This document shows positions 17,353 to 26,625 of a stretch of 64,000 nucleotides of DNA, piece by piece. The notes below the pieces were generated by a model that was not told the origin of the DNA, ran no database searches, and saw nothing but the letters and a program-made list of their open reading frames with translations. Source of the stretch: JANQHS01 sp965267505 (GTDB lineage Bacteria; Bacteroidota; Bacteroidia; Cytophagales; CCMP332); contig OZ254081.1 of the NCBI GenBank assembly GCA_965267505.1, positions 806,001 to 870,000 of the forward strand. The letters run 5' to 3'. The translations under genes and the position numbers were made by a program. Positions within the stretch are counted from its first letter, which is position 1. Each line of letters begins with the position of its first letter.

Positions 17353-20300
17353 TTATCTAACGAGAGTAATCTTTCTGGTCTCTGTCCTTTCTTCTCCCAC
17401 CATTTTTAGGAGGTAATTTCCCTCTGGTAGGAAACTCAGATCAAGTACTCCATTTTCAGAATTGACTGGTTTTGAGTACCTGGTGTTCCCAATAATATCC
17501 ATAACGCGGATCTCAACAATTTTTGAACCGATCAGCTCATAATTTATGATTCCACTGGTTGGATTTGGAAAGACCGTGGAATTATTCGTTGTGCCATTTC
17601 CAAAAATAGAGTTTAGAAGACTCAGGTCCGTGGATCTTCTAGGAAGCAATTGATATCCCTCATCATAGGGAGAGGAAAGATCAAATTGACCTCCAATTCC
17701 TACGATCTCATAATTTGCTCCATCCGTAGGCTCTGCAGCTGTAAACAGGTCACAGTCATTATCGATCCTAACTTCGAAAGTGTCAGTATTGGTTGTCAGT
17801 GATACGAACCTTACATTGAATCCTGATGTTCCTGTACCCCAATCTCCCTCAGAAAGGTAAGTTCCTTGTCTTGAGACCAGATTTGATTCAGAGAATTCAT
17901 CCAATGTCGTAACCGCAACAGGGTTTTTCAGAGTGTTTCCTGTACTTATCACAACAATTGAATCAGGGAAGATCTCGGTGAGTCCGGCAAAAAATCCAAT
18001 GGTTCCTATGACCCTGATCTCATCCCCTTCATTTACTGTATACCCAAAGTTCTGCGAGCTGCTGAAAACCTGAATACCATCATCATTATTATTAGGGTCA
18101 ATCAAGGTGAAAGATAGTCCTGATGGCAATCTAAAATTTTCACCATAAACAACTCCAACCAATTTACATTGCACTCCAAGAGAATCAGGTTCGAAATTGG
18201 AATCAAGTCCGATCACATCTCCTATGTCATAGGTAGGAAGATTTGGAGGAGGAGCAACAAATGGAATTATCTGAGTAGTATCCATAGGAAGAATCTGATA
18301 TCCGCCATCCCATGGAGGGCCACTTCCGTCAAATTGACCTCCGATACCAATTACATCAAATACACCTACAGGAGCAGGCATATTGGAAACATTTACATCC
18401 GAATCTGCTCTCAAGTCAAATGTGTCGGTTCCATTGGTGATTTCTGCCGTAAAGCTTCCTCCCGTCATCCATTGAACCGGATCTACAAGCGTAACACCAT
18501 TTATTCTGATGTATCGACTCTCAGTATTTTCTCCTAATGCAGTAACAACTGTTGGGGTAGGAACATTTGCTCCAGAAGAAATGACCACCATGGAATCAGG
18601 ATTGAATTGGGATAACCCGTTGAAGTGAGAAATAACCCCAATCACTCTAATGGAATCGCCTTCCGTAACCGTGTAAGGTGGAGTGAAGCCCCCTCCTTTG
18701 AAAACTGAAATTCCGCCGGTTCCATCATCAAAACTAAACGCATTATTTGCCGAAGCATTTCCTTGCAGATCAACCCCTATAACTACCCCGGAAGCAGAAC
18801 AATATACTCCGATTGAATCTGCAATTCCATCGGTATCATTTCCTCGAATAGTCGCGATTGAATAATGAGGAATATCATCATTAACAATCGTCAAAGTAAA
18901 AATGGTATCAGGTCCATAAACGGCTCCGCCAGCAATATTTTGAAGCGACAGGATTACCGTTCTATCAGAGTTTGGCAATGCATTATCAATGATCGTAATA
19001 GGCAACCAAAAACTGTCAATTCCACCAGCAGAAAAATTCAAGGTGGTGTCATTGAATGTAAAATCAGCCCCAGGGGTGGCAGTTCCTCCAGTATGATTTA
19101 CTTCCACAGTAGTTGGAGAGCTCAATGTATCCGTGGCCGTCACGAGAACTGTGTACGTTCCACCTGACTCAGATATATTGTCTGAAGGAGCTGCAAAAGA
19201 AATAGCCTCTCCCGAAACAGTTAGGATTTCAAGATCACTGAACCTTGTTGGGAATATTTGGTATCCACTGTTATGTGGTGAAGAACCGTCAAATTGGCTT
19301 CCTACACCAACAACATTAAACAAGCCAGTTGGAATAAGATTACCATTCCAAAAGTTTTCATAATCCCTATCAACTCTTAAGGTGAATTGATAAAGATCCA
19401 AAGTCTCAATAGTATAGTTAACTCCGCTACCGGTAATGGCAAAAGTATCTCCTGGAGTAATTCCAAGGAACTTAACACTGTCAAGTCTTATATATCTTCC
19501 TTCCGAGTACTCATTTAGAGTATCGACCTTTTCAGCTTCGAAAAATGGATTTCCTGAGTTTACGATTACAAGGGAATCTGGATTGATCTCAGTCACACCT
19601 GAACTATGGCCAATAGTTCCCCAAACTGTAATAAGATCACCTTCAACAGGTGCTGGGGTGGATGGTGAGAATCCATCAAGCCATATCCCAGCTCCTCCAT
19701 CTTGAAAAGCAAACTCCTGGTCTGAAAACCCTTGATCAGGATTATGTACAATACCGGTTAATTGGCACATTATTCCTAAGGAATCAGGAACTCCATTCGC
19801 GTCATAGGGCTTCACATCTGCGATCAGATAAGCAGGAATACTGCTTCCACATGCCCTCGAATTGTGGTGACCCAAATTAGAATATGTGTTTATCGGAAAT
19901 ACATACCATTGATCTTCGATCAACCCATTCCAACCCGTATCTCCAACGTTAATATTTGGATCTCTTACCAGGGTATGGTTTTGCGTAGAGCCAGAAACTC
20001 CATTTACACCATTTACAGGCCAGCTTGATCCAGGATCAACTCCTGGTACTCCAAAAACATCTACTGTATCACCTGTGGTGGTGTTGCTAATGATGAATGC
20101 ATCGTCCCCATTAAAGTGAGCAACACTTGGAAAACCAAAGGCTGTGTCAGCAACTCTTTGGATCACGGAGTCAGCTTGATCCGTTGCAAAAACAAAAACA
20201 TCTCCTGCTGCGAGAGTCCCTTGAGGTATAAAAGTATTCGTGAAACTTCCTCCATTCCCAACTAGTGAGATCACGTAGTTTGAAAGGTTAACAGAAGCTC

Positions 20301-20880
20301 CAGTAGGGTTATAAATTTCTACGGCCTTGTTATTGCTAGACCCCTCAATATATTCTGAGATATAAATGTCATTACATTCGGGAAAGGTGTTAGCCGAACT
20401 AGCAGCCCAAAAGGCTACTCCGTTGTCAGAGCCTCCCCCGGTAAAATTGTAAGGAGAGGGCCCGGAGATAAATGTTCCAGCCGCCCAAATTCCTTTAGCG
20501 ACAGCCACACTCTCTCTACCATTTCCTCCGCTTCCGTACTGCATAAAATCGATCATGTTGGCAGCAGATCCAAAACTACCGGAGGAATTATAATAGCCAA
20601 AGTCCGCCCCGGGGGCTCCCATATCAAGGGTATGACCGGTCAGGGTAACGCTTGCTCCTGCGGCCAGGTTGGTCGAGCCAGAAACCACTGTCAGAGAACT
20701 AATGTTAGCGTATCTAATTTCTGTGCAGATTCTATTTGATGAAATATTCACCATGGAACCTCCAAAATTTTTAAGCGTGAATTCGTTAGTGCTAGGGTTA
20801 ATAGAAACTATCCTGACCTGGGAGTACCCGGTTTGAATCAGGATTGCTAGAAAAAGGGATAATAAATAGATTTTTTTCAT
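17353..20880 (-). CDS. Large T9SS-secreted multidomain protein (lamin-tail, DUF5689-like repeats, Calx-beta, sorting domain)
   Basis: A 1175-residue exported protein. A signal peptide (1-20, ending TGYSQ) is followed by two lamin-tail-like beta segments (about 21-150 and 165-340; ISEYIEGSSNNKAVEIYNPT is typical). Three copies of an OB-fold/DUF5689-like unit begin near residues 348, 672 and 880, each with DSLGVxC, EGDxIxVxGxI and an ending of the form GVGGQFDxSxPxxxGYQxxP. A Calx-beta domain lies between copies one and two (about 558-668). The C-terminus has the T9SS sorting domain (FPNPTSGIINYEL from about 1102). Similar architectures occur in extracellular nucleases, but I see no nuclease motif. 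It is likely cell-surface or released. Confidence 0.85.
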   Translation of the reverse strand: MKKIYLLSLFLAILIQTGYSQVRIVSINPSTNEFTLKNFGGSMVNISSNRICTEIRYANISSLTVVSGSTNLAAGASVTLTGHTLDMGAPGADFGYYNSSGSFGSAANMIDFMQYGSGGNGRESVAVAKGIWAAGTFISGPSPYNFTGGGSDNGVAFWAASSANTFPECNDIYISEYIEGSSNNKAVEIYNPTGASVNLSNYVISLVGNGGSFTNTFIPQGTLAAGDVFVFATDQADSVIQRVADTAFGFPSVAHFNGDDAFIISNTTTGDTVDVFGVPGVDPGSSWPVNGVNGVSGSTQNHTLVRDPNINVGDTGWNGLIEDQWYVFPINTYSNLGHHNSRACGSSIPAYLIADVKPYDANGVPDSLGIMCQLTGIVHNPDQGFSDQEFAFQDGGAGIWLDGFSPSTPAPVEGDLITVWGTIGHSSGVTEINPDSLVIVNSGNPFFEAEKVDTLNEYSEGRYIRLDSVKFLGITPGDTFAITGSGVNYTIETLDLYQFTLRVDRDYENFWNGNLIPTGLFNVVGVGSQFDGSSPHNSGYQIFPTRFSDLEILTVSGEAISFAAPSDNISESGGTYTVLVTATDTLSSPTTVEVNHTGGTATPGADFTFNDTTLNFSAGGIDSFWLPITIIDNALPNSDRTVILSLQNIAGGAVYGPDTIFTLTIVNDDIPHYSIATIRGNDTDGIADSIGVYCSASGVVIGVDLQGNASANNAFSFDDGTGGISVFKGGGFTPPYTVTEGDSIRVIGVISHFNGLSQFNPDSMVVISSGANVPTPTVVTALGENTESRYIRINGVTLVDPVQWMTGGSFTAEITNGTDTFDLRADSDVNVSNMPAPVGVFDVIGIGGQFDGSGPPWDGGYQILPMDTTQIIPFVAPPPNLPTYDIGDVIGLDSNFEPDSLGVQCKLVGVVYGENFRLPSGLSFTLIDPNNNDDGIQVFSSSQNFGYTVNEGDEIRVIGTIGFFAGLTEIFPDSIVVISTGNTLKNPVAVTTLDEFSESNLVSRQGTYLSEGDWGTGTSGFNVRFVSLTTNTDTFEVRIDNDCDLFTAAEPTDGANYEIVGIGGQFDLSSPYDEGYQLLPRRSTDLSLLNSIFGNGTTNNSTVFPNPTSGIINYELIGSKIVEIRVMDIIGNTRYSKPVNSENGVLDLSFLPEGNYLLKMVGEERTETRKITLVR

Positions 20881-20979
20881 AATTAATGTGCTTTTGCGGG
20901 GGCAAACCTAGAAAAATTAACGGCCTGTTTTCCGAGCATAATATTAAGGAATTGTAAACCTTTTTCCTCGAATTGAATC

Positions 20980-20987
20980 TACTTTTG
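20980..20987 (+). promoter_or_regulatory. Bacteroidota -7 box of mltG
   Basis: TACTTTTG matches TAnnTTTG and lies 8 bases before the ATG at 20996, implying a very short leader. The nearest upstream TTG (20952-20954) is spaced 25 bases away, slightly longer than usual. Confidence 0.5.
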
Positions 20988-20995
20988 CAGGTCTT

Positions 20996-22042
20996 ATGCA
21001 GGAAACGCTTTCAAAGAAAAATAAAATCCAATTTGGCCTTTTGCTATTTGTGGCAGTAATGGTGATCTCGTTCACTTTTTACTTCTATCAGGTATTCTTC
21101 TCAGCGAATATTCTGGTCGATACTCCGGAACAACAAATCATCATTGACAAGGGAACAAACTTCAACAAGCTTCTGGAAAATTTATATGAGGAAAGAATAG
21201 TAAAGGACAGGGTTTCCTTCGCTTTCGTTTCTAAGATCATGAAATACCAGGAAAAGGTAAGACCTGGAATCTATGAATTGAAATCCAATATGACCAATGT
21301 TCAAGTGGTTCGCCTTTTACGAGGCGGAATGCAAAAACCTGTGATGGTAACACTGAACAATGTTAGGACCCCTGACGACTTGATCCTTAAGGTTAGTGAG
21401 CAATTAATGATGAGCCGGGACGAACTATCCAAAGCATATTATGAAATGGCGGGCTCGAATTCCTATGGTTTAGATTCTCTGAACTTTCTATGCCTTTTTC
21501 TACCCAACACCTACGAAGTTTATTGGACAATCACTCCGGTGGCATTCTTAAAAAAGATGCAAAAGGAATACGAAGCCTATTGGAGTCAAAACCGGATAAA
21601 TAAGGCGGATGAGATGGGACTCTCAGCAGTTGAGGTTTCGATCTTGGCCTCAATAGTACAGGCAGAAACCAATTTAATAGAAGAAAAACCAATAATGGCT
21701 GGAGTCTATCTGAACAGGTTAAAAAGGAATATGAAACTACAGGCAGACCCAACTGTTGTATATGCTGTGGGCGATTTTGAGATAAAAAGGGTATTGACAA
21801 AACATAAGGAAATAGACTCTCCCTACAATACCTACATGTATGCCGGTTTACCTCCCGGCCCAATCAACTTGCCTGAAATGAAAAGTCTGGAGGCGGTTCT
21901 TAATGCTCAGGAACATAACTACCTATACTTCTGTGCTAAAGAGGATTTTTCCGGGGCACATAATTTCGCTTCAAACCTAAGAGATCATTTGGTAAATGCC
22001 CGTAAATATCAACAAGCCCTCAACAAACGGAAGATCTATTAA
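20996..22042 (+). CDS. mltG: Endolytic murein transglycosylase MltG
   Basis: A 348-residue inner-membrane YceG/MltG protein that cuts nascent glycan strands and so sets peptidoglycan chain length. One transmembrane helix lies at residues 14-34. A LysM-like region follows (GTNFNKLLENLYEERIV), then the catalytic domain with LPNTYEVYW, the catalytic Glu224 in SILASIVQAETN, and the family's LQADPTVVYA and AGLPPGPINLP motifs. Its TAA stop overlaps the ATG of the thioesterase gene by one base, so the two are translationally linked. Confidence 0.95.
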   Translation: MQETLSKKNKIQFGLLLFVAVMVISFTFYFYQVFFSANILVDTPEQQIIIDKGTNFNKLLENLYEERIVKDRVSFAFVSKIMKYQEKVRPGIYELKSNMTNVQVVRLLRGGMQKPVMVTLNNVRTPDDLILKVSEQLMMSRDELSKAYYEMAGSNSYGLDSLNFLCLFLPNTYEVYWTITPVAFLKKMQKEYEAYWSQNRINKADEMGLSAVEVSILASIVQAETNLIEEKPIMAGVYLNRLKRNMKLQADPTVVYAVGDFEIKRVLTKHKEIDSPYNTYMYAGLPPGPINLPEMKSLEAVLNAQEHNYLYFCAKEDFSGAHNFASNLRDHLVNARKYQQALNKRKIY

Positions 22043-22449
22043 TGTTTGTCCATGAGCTAAATATTAGAGTCCGCTATGCGGAAACTGATAAAATGGGCTA
22101 CGCCTACAATGGCAATTACTTCACCTATTATGAGGTAGCCAGGACGGAAGCCTTAAGGAAAATTGGTTTGGACTATAAATCACTTGAGGACAAAGGAATC
22201 CTTTTGCCCGTATTAGAGAATTGGTCAAAATATCTGATTCCGGCAAAATATGATGAAAACATAAAAATCAAACTTAGGGTCCCAAAGCTCCCCTCTGCTA
22301 AATTTGAGTTTGAATACGAATTTTTTAACTCGGAAAACATTTTGATACACGTTGGAAAAACGGTTTTGGTATTCGTTGAATCCAAATCGAGAAAACCAAC
22401 CAGGCCCCCCGAAGAGGTCTTGAATAAGCTGATCCCCTATTTTGAGTAA
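22042..22449 (+). CDS. Acyl-CoA thioesterase of the YbgC/4HBT family
   Basis: A 135-residue hotdog-fold protein. The N-terminal motif IRVRYAETDKMGYAYNGNYFTYYEVAR includes the conserved Asp of 4-hydroxybenzoyl-CoA-type thioesterases (residue 14 in AETD). It would hydrolyse an acyl-CoA; the substrate is unknown. It overlaps mltG by one base and the following YihY gene by eight, giving a compact three-gene operon. Confidence 0.9.
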   Translation: MFVHELNIRVRYAETDKMGYAYNGNYFTYYEVARTEALRKIGLDYKSLEDKGILLPVLENWSKYLIPAKYDENIKIKLRVPKLPSAKFEFEYEFFNSENILIHVGKTVLVFVESKSRKPTRPPEEVLNKLIPYFE

Positions 22450-23428
22450 GGCCAAAAAATATATTGAAGGGTTCAAGGATCATCCTCTTTTTCGCAAGAG
22501 CGTTTCCTACTTAAGTACTAAACAGGTTCTTAAGAATCAAATACCTCTTTTAACAATCATAGAGGTACTATACCATCAATTGAGGAAAGATGATATTTCA
22601 ACCGTGGCCTATGCCATAGCCTTCAACTTCACTTTTGCAATTTTCCCAAGCTTCATTTTTCTGTTCACTGTCATCCCTTATATCCCAATCGAGGACCTGG
22701 ATATGAAGATCCTCATGTTCCTTCAGGATGTAATTCCTCAACAGATGTATGCTAATATGGAGGGTACCATATCAGATATTGTTAGTAAGCCTAGAGGTGG
22801 ATTATTATCCTTTGGTTTCCTCTTGGCGATGTTTCTTGCCACTAATGGTATGGACTTTCTAATAACCGCCTTTAACAAGGTTTATCAGACCAAGGAAACC
22901 AGAAATTACGTTGTCAGGCGGGTGACAGCATTCTTTTTGACCCTTTTGTTGGTCTCCGTCCTATTTATGGCCATCGTTTTGATCATCGTGGGAAAATTCG
23001 TCATCAATTATCTACATGACAATGGTTTTCTGATGGATAAGATCTGGTTCTATGCCTTATTCTTCTTCAAATATCTGGTAGTGGTTTTAGTGATTCTTTT
23101 CGGGTTGGCATTGGTTTATTACTTCGCGCCCACTGTCCACAAGAGATTTGGCTTCTTTTCACCCGGAGCCCTGGCAGCAACGGCGATGACCATCACGGTT
23201 TCAATTATCTACGGCATCTATTTCAATAATTTTTCGGCCTACAATAAATTATATGGATCCATTGGAGCCTTCATTGGATTCATGCTATGGCTGTACTTCA
23301 TTGGCTTTATTATTATGCTCGGTTTTGAGCTAAATGCAAGTATTGACAAGGCACATCGACTTCAAAATTTTGCCAGAAGAAATTCAGAAGATGAAGCTTC
23401 AAAGGTCTTGAAGAATCAAACCCAATAG
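22442..23428 (+). CDS. YihY/BrkB-family inner membrane protein
   Basis: A 328-residue protein with six or so transmembrane helices of the YihY (formerly RNase BN / virulence factor BrkB) family. Conserved pieces are IAFNFTFAIFPSFIFLFTVIPY (about residues 59-80), YQTKETRNYVVRRVTAF, YYFAPTVHKRFGFFSPGALAA and KLYGSIGAFIGFMLWLYF. The start is TTG, eight bases inside the previous gene. The family's role is unsettled; the older RNase BN name is wrong. A tRNA gene follows. Confidence 0.9.
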   Translation: MSKAKKYIEGFKDHPLFRKSVSYLSTKQVLKNQIPLLTIIEVLYHQLRKDDISTVAYAIAFNFTFAIFPSFIFLFTVIPYIPIEDLDMKILMFLQDVIPQQMYANMEGTISDIVSKPRGGLLSFGFLLAMFLATNGMDFLITAFNKVYQTKETRNYVVRRVTAFFLTLLLVSVLFMAIVLIIVGKFVINYLHDNGFLMDKIWFYALFFFKYLVVVLVILFGLALVYYFAPTVHKRFGFFSPGALAATAMTITVSIIYGIYFNNFSAYNKLYGSIGAFIGFMLWLYFIGFIIMLGFELNASIDKAHRLQNFARRNSEDEASKVLKNQTQ

Positions 23429-23437
23429 ATTAGTTTT
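23407..23437 (+). promoter_or_regulatory. Promoter of tRNA-Ser
   Basis: TAGTTTTG at 23430-23437 is an exact TAnnTTTG box. A TTG at 23407-23409 lies 20 bases upstream, the normal -33 spacing. It overlaps the 3' end of the YihY gene and sits 43 bases before the tRNA. Confidence 0.55.
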
Positions 23438-23480
23438 GCACCCTGCTTTTTTGACAAGACAAAAAAGATGCAGGCCACAC

Positions 23481-23565
23481 AGAGGGTTGGCGGAGTGGTC
23501 GAACGCGGCGGTCTTGAAAACCGTTGTACCGTGAGGTACCGGGGGTTCGAATCCCTCACCCTCTG
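23481..23565 (+). tRNA. tRNA-Ser (anticodon UGA)
   Basis: This is a complete class II tRNA. The acceptor AGAGGGT pairs with ACCCTCT (23558-23564), with G as discriminator. The anticodon loop CTTGAAA gives anticodon TGA at 23515-23517, reading UCA/UCG codons. A long variable arm (GTACC-GTGA-GGTAC) is present, as expected for serine, and the T arm carries GGTTCGAATCC. The CCA end is not encoded. Confidence 0.96.
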
Positions 23566-23574
23566 CATTTTTTT

Positions 23575-23600
23575 GCCTCGGCTTATGCCGGGGCTTTTTT
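23575..23600 (+). terminator. Terminator of tRNA-Ser
   Basis: GCCTCGGC (23575-23582) pairs with GCCGGGGC (23587-23594) around a TTAT loop and is followed by TTTTTT. The T-run touches the stop codon of the convergent M1 peptidase gene. Confidence 0.85.
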
Positions 23601-25509
23601 ATTGCCCAATGAAGCGTTCTATCACCGACCTTCCATCAAGTTTCATGCTTAAAAGATAAAGCCCTGATGTCAATCCAGAAACCGGTATTTTGAAACCAGG
23701 TACTGGAGAATTTGAGTCGGGAAACTCGATCAAGATCCTACCTCTTGAATCCAGGATCATTACCTCACTCACCTTATAAATGGAGCCTTTAAAATCCACA
23801 GATACGTAACTATTAACTGGATTGGGACTTATTCTGATCGAAAATCTTTGACCAGTATCGGCACCTTTTCCCTGAACAGTGGATTCTGAAATCAGCCAAA
23901 CATTCGGATCAAAAATCAAATCGTCCACCGCAGGGAAAGAAAAGCTAAACTCTGCGGGCGAAATCGATGGATCAATTACGACAATGGTATCATAGCCATT
24001 GTTGGTATTTAAGAACTGTAATTCTATTGGGATTTCGAAAAACTCAACCGAAGGATGGCTCGGTTCCTGGCTCAATTCAACTTCCACCCCTCCATTCTCA
24101 CCTTGTTTCCAATTTACCTGATAAACCGGATGCCCTTCACCAAAAAACCAATCCGCAAAAAATTCATCCAGGTTTTGTCCAGATTGATTTTCAAAGTGGT
24201 TTTTTAAGTCATTGGTTCTTGCAAAGCCAAATGCCAGCTTAGGATCATTCAAATAATTTTTAAGCGCATTGAAAAAATTATCATCACCAAGCTTCCATCT
24301 TAACATGTGCAAAAGCATGGCTGCTTTATTATAGCTTAGTCTGGGGTCAAAGATTCTGGATACAGAGCTGGTATCATTACACCAAACTGATCCTCCACTT
24401 TGGCTAGTGATATTGGTAACCAACCCCCTTTTCCAAACGATCCAGGGGGTTCCCCCAAGGCCTGCTTCATAAGCCAATCCATTTAAATAGGTAGCAAAAC
24501 CTTCATTTAACCAGATATCCTGCCATGAACCCAGAGTGATCTTATCTCCAAACCATTGATGGGCGACCTCATGCGCCATCAGGCTAAAACCAAAATGACC
24601 CATAAAACTCATGCTTTGATGCTCCATTCCCCCGCCCCAATTCCATTGAGCATGGCCATATTTCTCATGTTGGAATGGATAAGGCTCAAATTTCAGATTA
24701 TATATATCCATCACAGGAAGCAGGTCAGGGGTTTTGGTTTTTGCATCTTCAAGGTCCTGAGGGTACACATAATTTAAAATGGGAAAAGAATCTACCTCAG
24801 TCCCGGGGGCCCAATCTGTGTACTCGTCATAATTGCTGACAGCTATTGCAACCAAATAGGTTGCGATCGGGAAAGAATGCTTCCAGACATAAGTGTGTGC
24901 AGAACCATTGGCTATTACTTCAGATAGTTTTCCATTTGAACCAACTTTATATGCGGTATCAGTTTGAACACGGATCTCAATGGAATCAATTTTATCCCGA
25001 AGTCCCATTTTACAGGGCCACCAGGTAGGCGCGCCATAGGGTTCGGATAACGTGGCTAAAATAGGACCTGTATCATGAGTACCTGTTTGAAAAGACCCAA
25101 AGCCATTGCCCTCGGGTGATCCATTGTAATAAACCGTTATATTGTCCCTTTCATTTGGCCCTAAGGGTTGTCGTAAAACAATATTCAGGCGATCGTTTTC
25201 ATGTCGAAAAGCAAGAGAGCCACGGGAGTCAATTGCTGAATCCACCACCATGTTATCCTTAAGGTCTAGAACCAATTCTGTCATTAAATTCACCTTGGAA
25301 GTAAATTCCGAGGTCACGGACCCTGAAATAAAAGATTTGGTGGGATCGACTTCCCAAACCATCTTTTGAAAAGTCAGGTCGTAATCGCTTTTGGCAGGTT
25401 CAAAATGTGCAAAGCCTAACTCTTTAAAGGATGTGGCGAAAATCAGGGCAATTCCTAACAATCCTAAAATTGCCGCCCAAGCCTTAGCTCTATTATTCCC
25501 TTCCTTCAT
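23599..25509 (-). CDS. M1-family zinc aminopeptidase with T9SS sorting domain
   Basis: A 636-residue exported peptidase. After a signal-anchor-like N-terminus (hydrophobic about 10-26) comes an aminopeptidase-N-type beta domain, then the catalytic domain with GGGMEHQSMSF (the family's GAMEN-like exopeptidase motif) and HEVAHQW...NEGFATYL at about residues 310-337, the HExxH-18-E zinc site. A Tyr-bearing RLSYNKAAMLLHML follows. The C-terminus is a T9SS sorting domain (ISPNPVNSYVSVDF onward from about residue 554). It probably trims peptides at the cell surface or outside the cell. Confidence 0.93.
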   Translation of the reverse strand: MKEGNNRAKAWAAILGLLGIALIFATSFKELGFAHFEPAKSDYDLTFQKMVWEVDPTKSFISGSVTSEFTSKVNLMTELVLDLKDNMVVDSAIDSRGSLAFRHENDRLNIVLRQPLGPNERDNITVYYNGSPEGNGFGSFQTGTHDTGPILATLSEPYGAPTWWPCKMGLRDKIDSIEIRVQTDTAYKVGSNGKLSEVIANGSAHTYVWKHSFPIATYLVAIAVSNYDEYTDWAPGTEVDSFPILNYVYPQDLEDAKTKTPDLLPVMDIYNLKFEPYPFQHEKYGHAQWNWGGGMEHQSMSFMGHFGFSLMAHEVAHQWFGDKITLGSWQDIWLNEGFATYLNGLAYEAGLGGTPWIVWKRGLVTNITSQSGGSVWCNDTSSVSRIFDPRLSYNKAAMLLHMLRWKLGDDNFFNALKNYLNDPKLAFGFARTNDLKNHFENQSGQNLDEFFADWFFGEGHPVYQVNWKQGENGGVEVELSQEPSHPSVEFFEIPIELQFLNTNNGYDTIVVIDPSISPAEFSFSFPAVDDLIFDPNVWLISESTVQGKGADTGQRFSIRISPNPVNSYVSVDFKGSIYKVSEVMILDSRGRILIEFPDSNSPVPGFKIPVSGLTSGLYLLSMKLDGRSVIERFIGQ

Positions 25510-25569
25510 TATCTCTGAAAGGAAAAAGTTAGGTAAAAAAGTTCCTTAGCATTACCCAACTTTTACGAG

Positions 25570-25605
25570 CGGGCATTTTTTTGATTAAGCACGAGCCCGT
25601 TTTTC
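25570..25605 (+). terminator. Isolated terminator-like hairpin in a 251-base intergenic gap
   Basis: CGGGC (25570-25574) pairs with GCCCG (25595-25599), extended by weak GU/AU pairs, and a TTTTT tract follows. No annotated plus-strand gene ends just before it. The rest of the gap (25510-25760) is AT-rich and holds no convincing gene. It could end a small RNA, or be a fortuitous hairpin. Confidence 0.3.
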
Positions 25606-25760
25606 CCATCTCCACACAAGAATACCCATGATTGATTTCAAGATTGATTTACCAAAATCCCCATCACAACCTGAAAAACCAATAAGAATTTTCAACTTTA
25701 GGCTGAATTGAAAGAAATCATCTTCTGACTTCAAGTTTTTTTAAGAAACAATAAAAAGTT

Positions 25761-26624
25761 GTGATAGTAATAGCGGATAGTGGATCAACTAAATGTGATT
25801 GGGCTTTGATTCAGTCGGACGGAGAGATCCTAAGCATTTTTAGTACTATGGGTTTCAATCCTTTCTTCCATTCAAAGGAGATCGTCTCAGGGGAGTTATT
25901 CAAAAACAGAGGTCATTTCCCTCCGATAAAAAGAGTTGAAAAAGTTTTCTTTTACGGAGCGGGATGCAGTTCTCCGGCAAAGATTAAGATAATCGAGAAT
26001 GGCTTGAAACTGTTTTTCACAGAAAGTGAGATCCACGTGGACCATGATCTAATGGGTGCTGCATACGCAACCTATAATGGAGAACCCGGAATATCTTGCA
26101 TCCTGGGAACAGGTTCCAATAGTTGCTTTTTCGATGGTGAAAAGATTCATGAAGAGGTTCCTTCATTAGCATTTATTCTTGGAGATGAAGGCAGCGGTAG
26201 CTATTTCGGAAAAAAGCTATTAAAGGAAGTTCTATACAAAACCTTGCCAGAGGAATTGCAAACAGAATTCGATAAAGAGTTCAAATTGGATGAGTCAGAA
26301 GTATTGGAAAGGGTATACAATAACAACAAGGCAAATGTGTACCTTGCCAGTTTTATGAAATTTGTTTCAGACCATCAGGAACATTCTCATGTCCATGCCA
26401 TATTGCTGGAAGGAATCAAGGAATTCTTAGAGGTCCATGTTAAGTGTTATGAAGGATATTCAAACTATCCCGTACATTTTGTTGGTTCTGTGGCTTTTTA
26501 CTGTCAAAAAGTTTTAGATGAGGCCTGCAAAGAGTTAGGAATAAAAAGAGGAAAGATTGAGAAAAAACCTATTCATGGTTTGATCCAATATCACCTGGAT
26601 TACGTTTTACAAGAACAGGCATAG
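25761..26624 (+). CDS. BadF/BadG/BcrA/BcrD-type ATPase, N-acetylglucosamine-kinase-like
   Basis: A 287-residue sugar-kinase/HSP70-fold protein. The phosphate-1 motif ADSGSTKCDWALI is at residues 4-16, and the adenosine/phosphate-2 region GISCILGTGSNSCFFDG at about 109-125, followed by GDEGSGSYFGKKLL. This is the layout of GlcNAc kinases in the BadF/BadG family, so phosphorylation of an amino sugar recycled from peptidoglycan is likely but not proven. The start is GTG. The next gene (a methylglyoxal-synthase homologue) begins 1 base after the stop, so the two form an operon. Confidence 0.85.
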   Translation: MIVIADSGSTKCDWALIQSDGEILSIFSTMGFNPFFHSKEIVSGELFKNRGHFPPIKRVEKVFFYGAGCSSPAKIKIIENGLKLFFTESEIHVDHDLMGAAYATYNGEPGISCILGTGSNSCFFDGEKIHEEVPSLAFILGDEGSGSYFGKKLLKEVLYKTLPEELQTEFDKEFKLDESEVLERVYNNNKANVYLASFMKFVSDHQEHSHVHAILLEGIKEFLEVHVKCYEGYSNYPVHFVGSVAFYCQKVLDEACKELGIKRGKIEKKPIHGLIQYHLDYVLQEQA

Positions 26625-26625
26625 A

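Noticed and set aside
23468..23659. Short plus-strand ORF running through tRNA-Ser
   Set aside because: It overlaps the complete tRNA gene and its terminator, and the translation looks like tRNA sequence read as protein.
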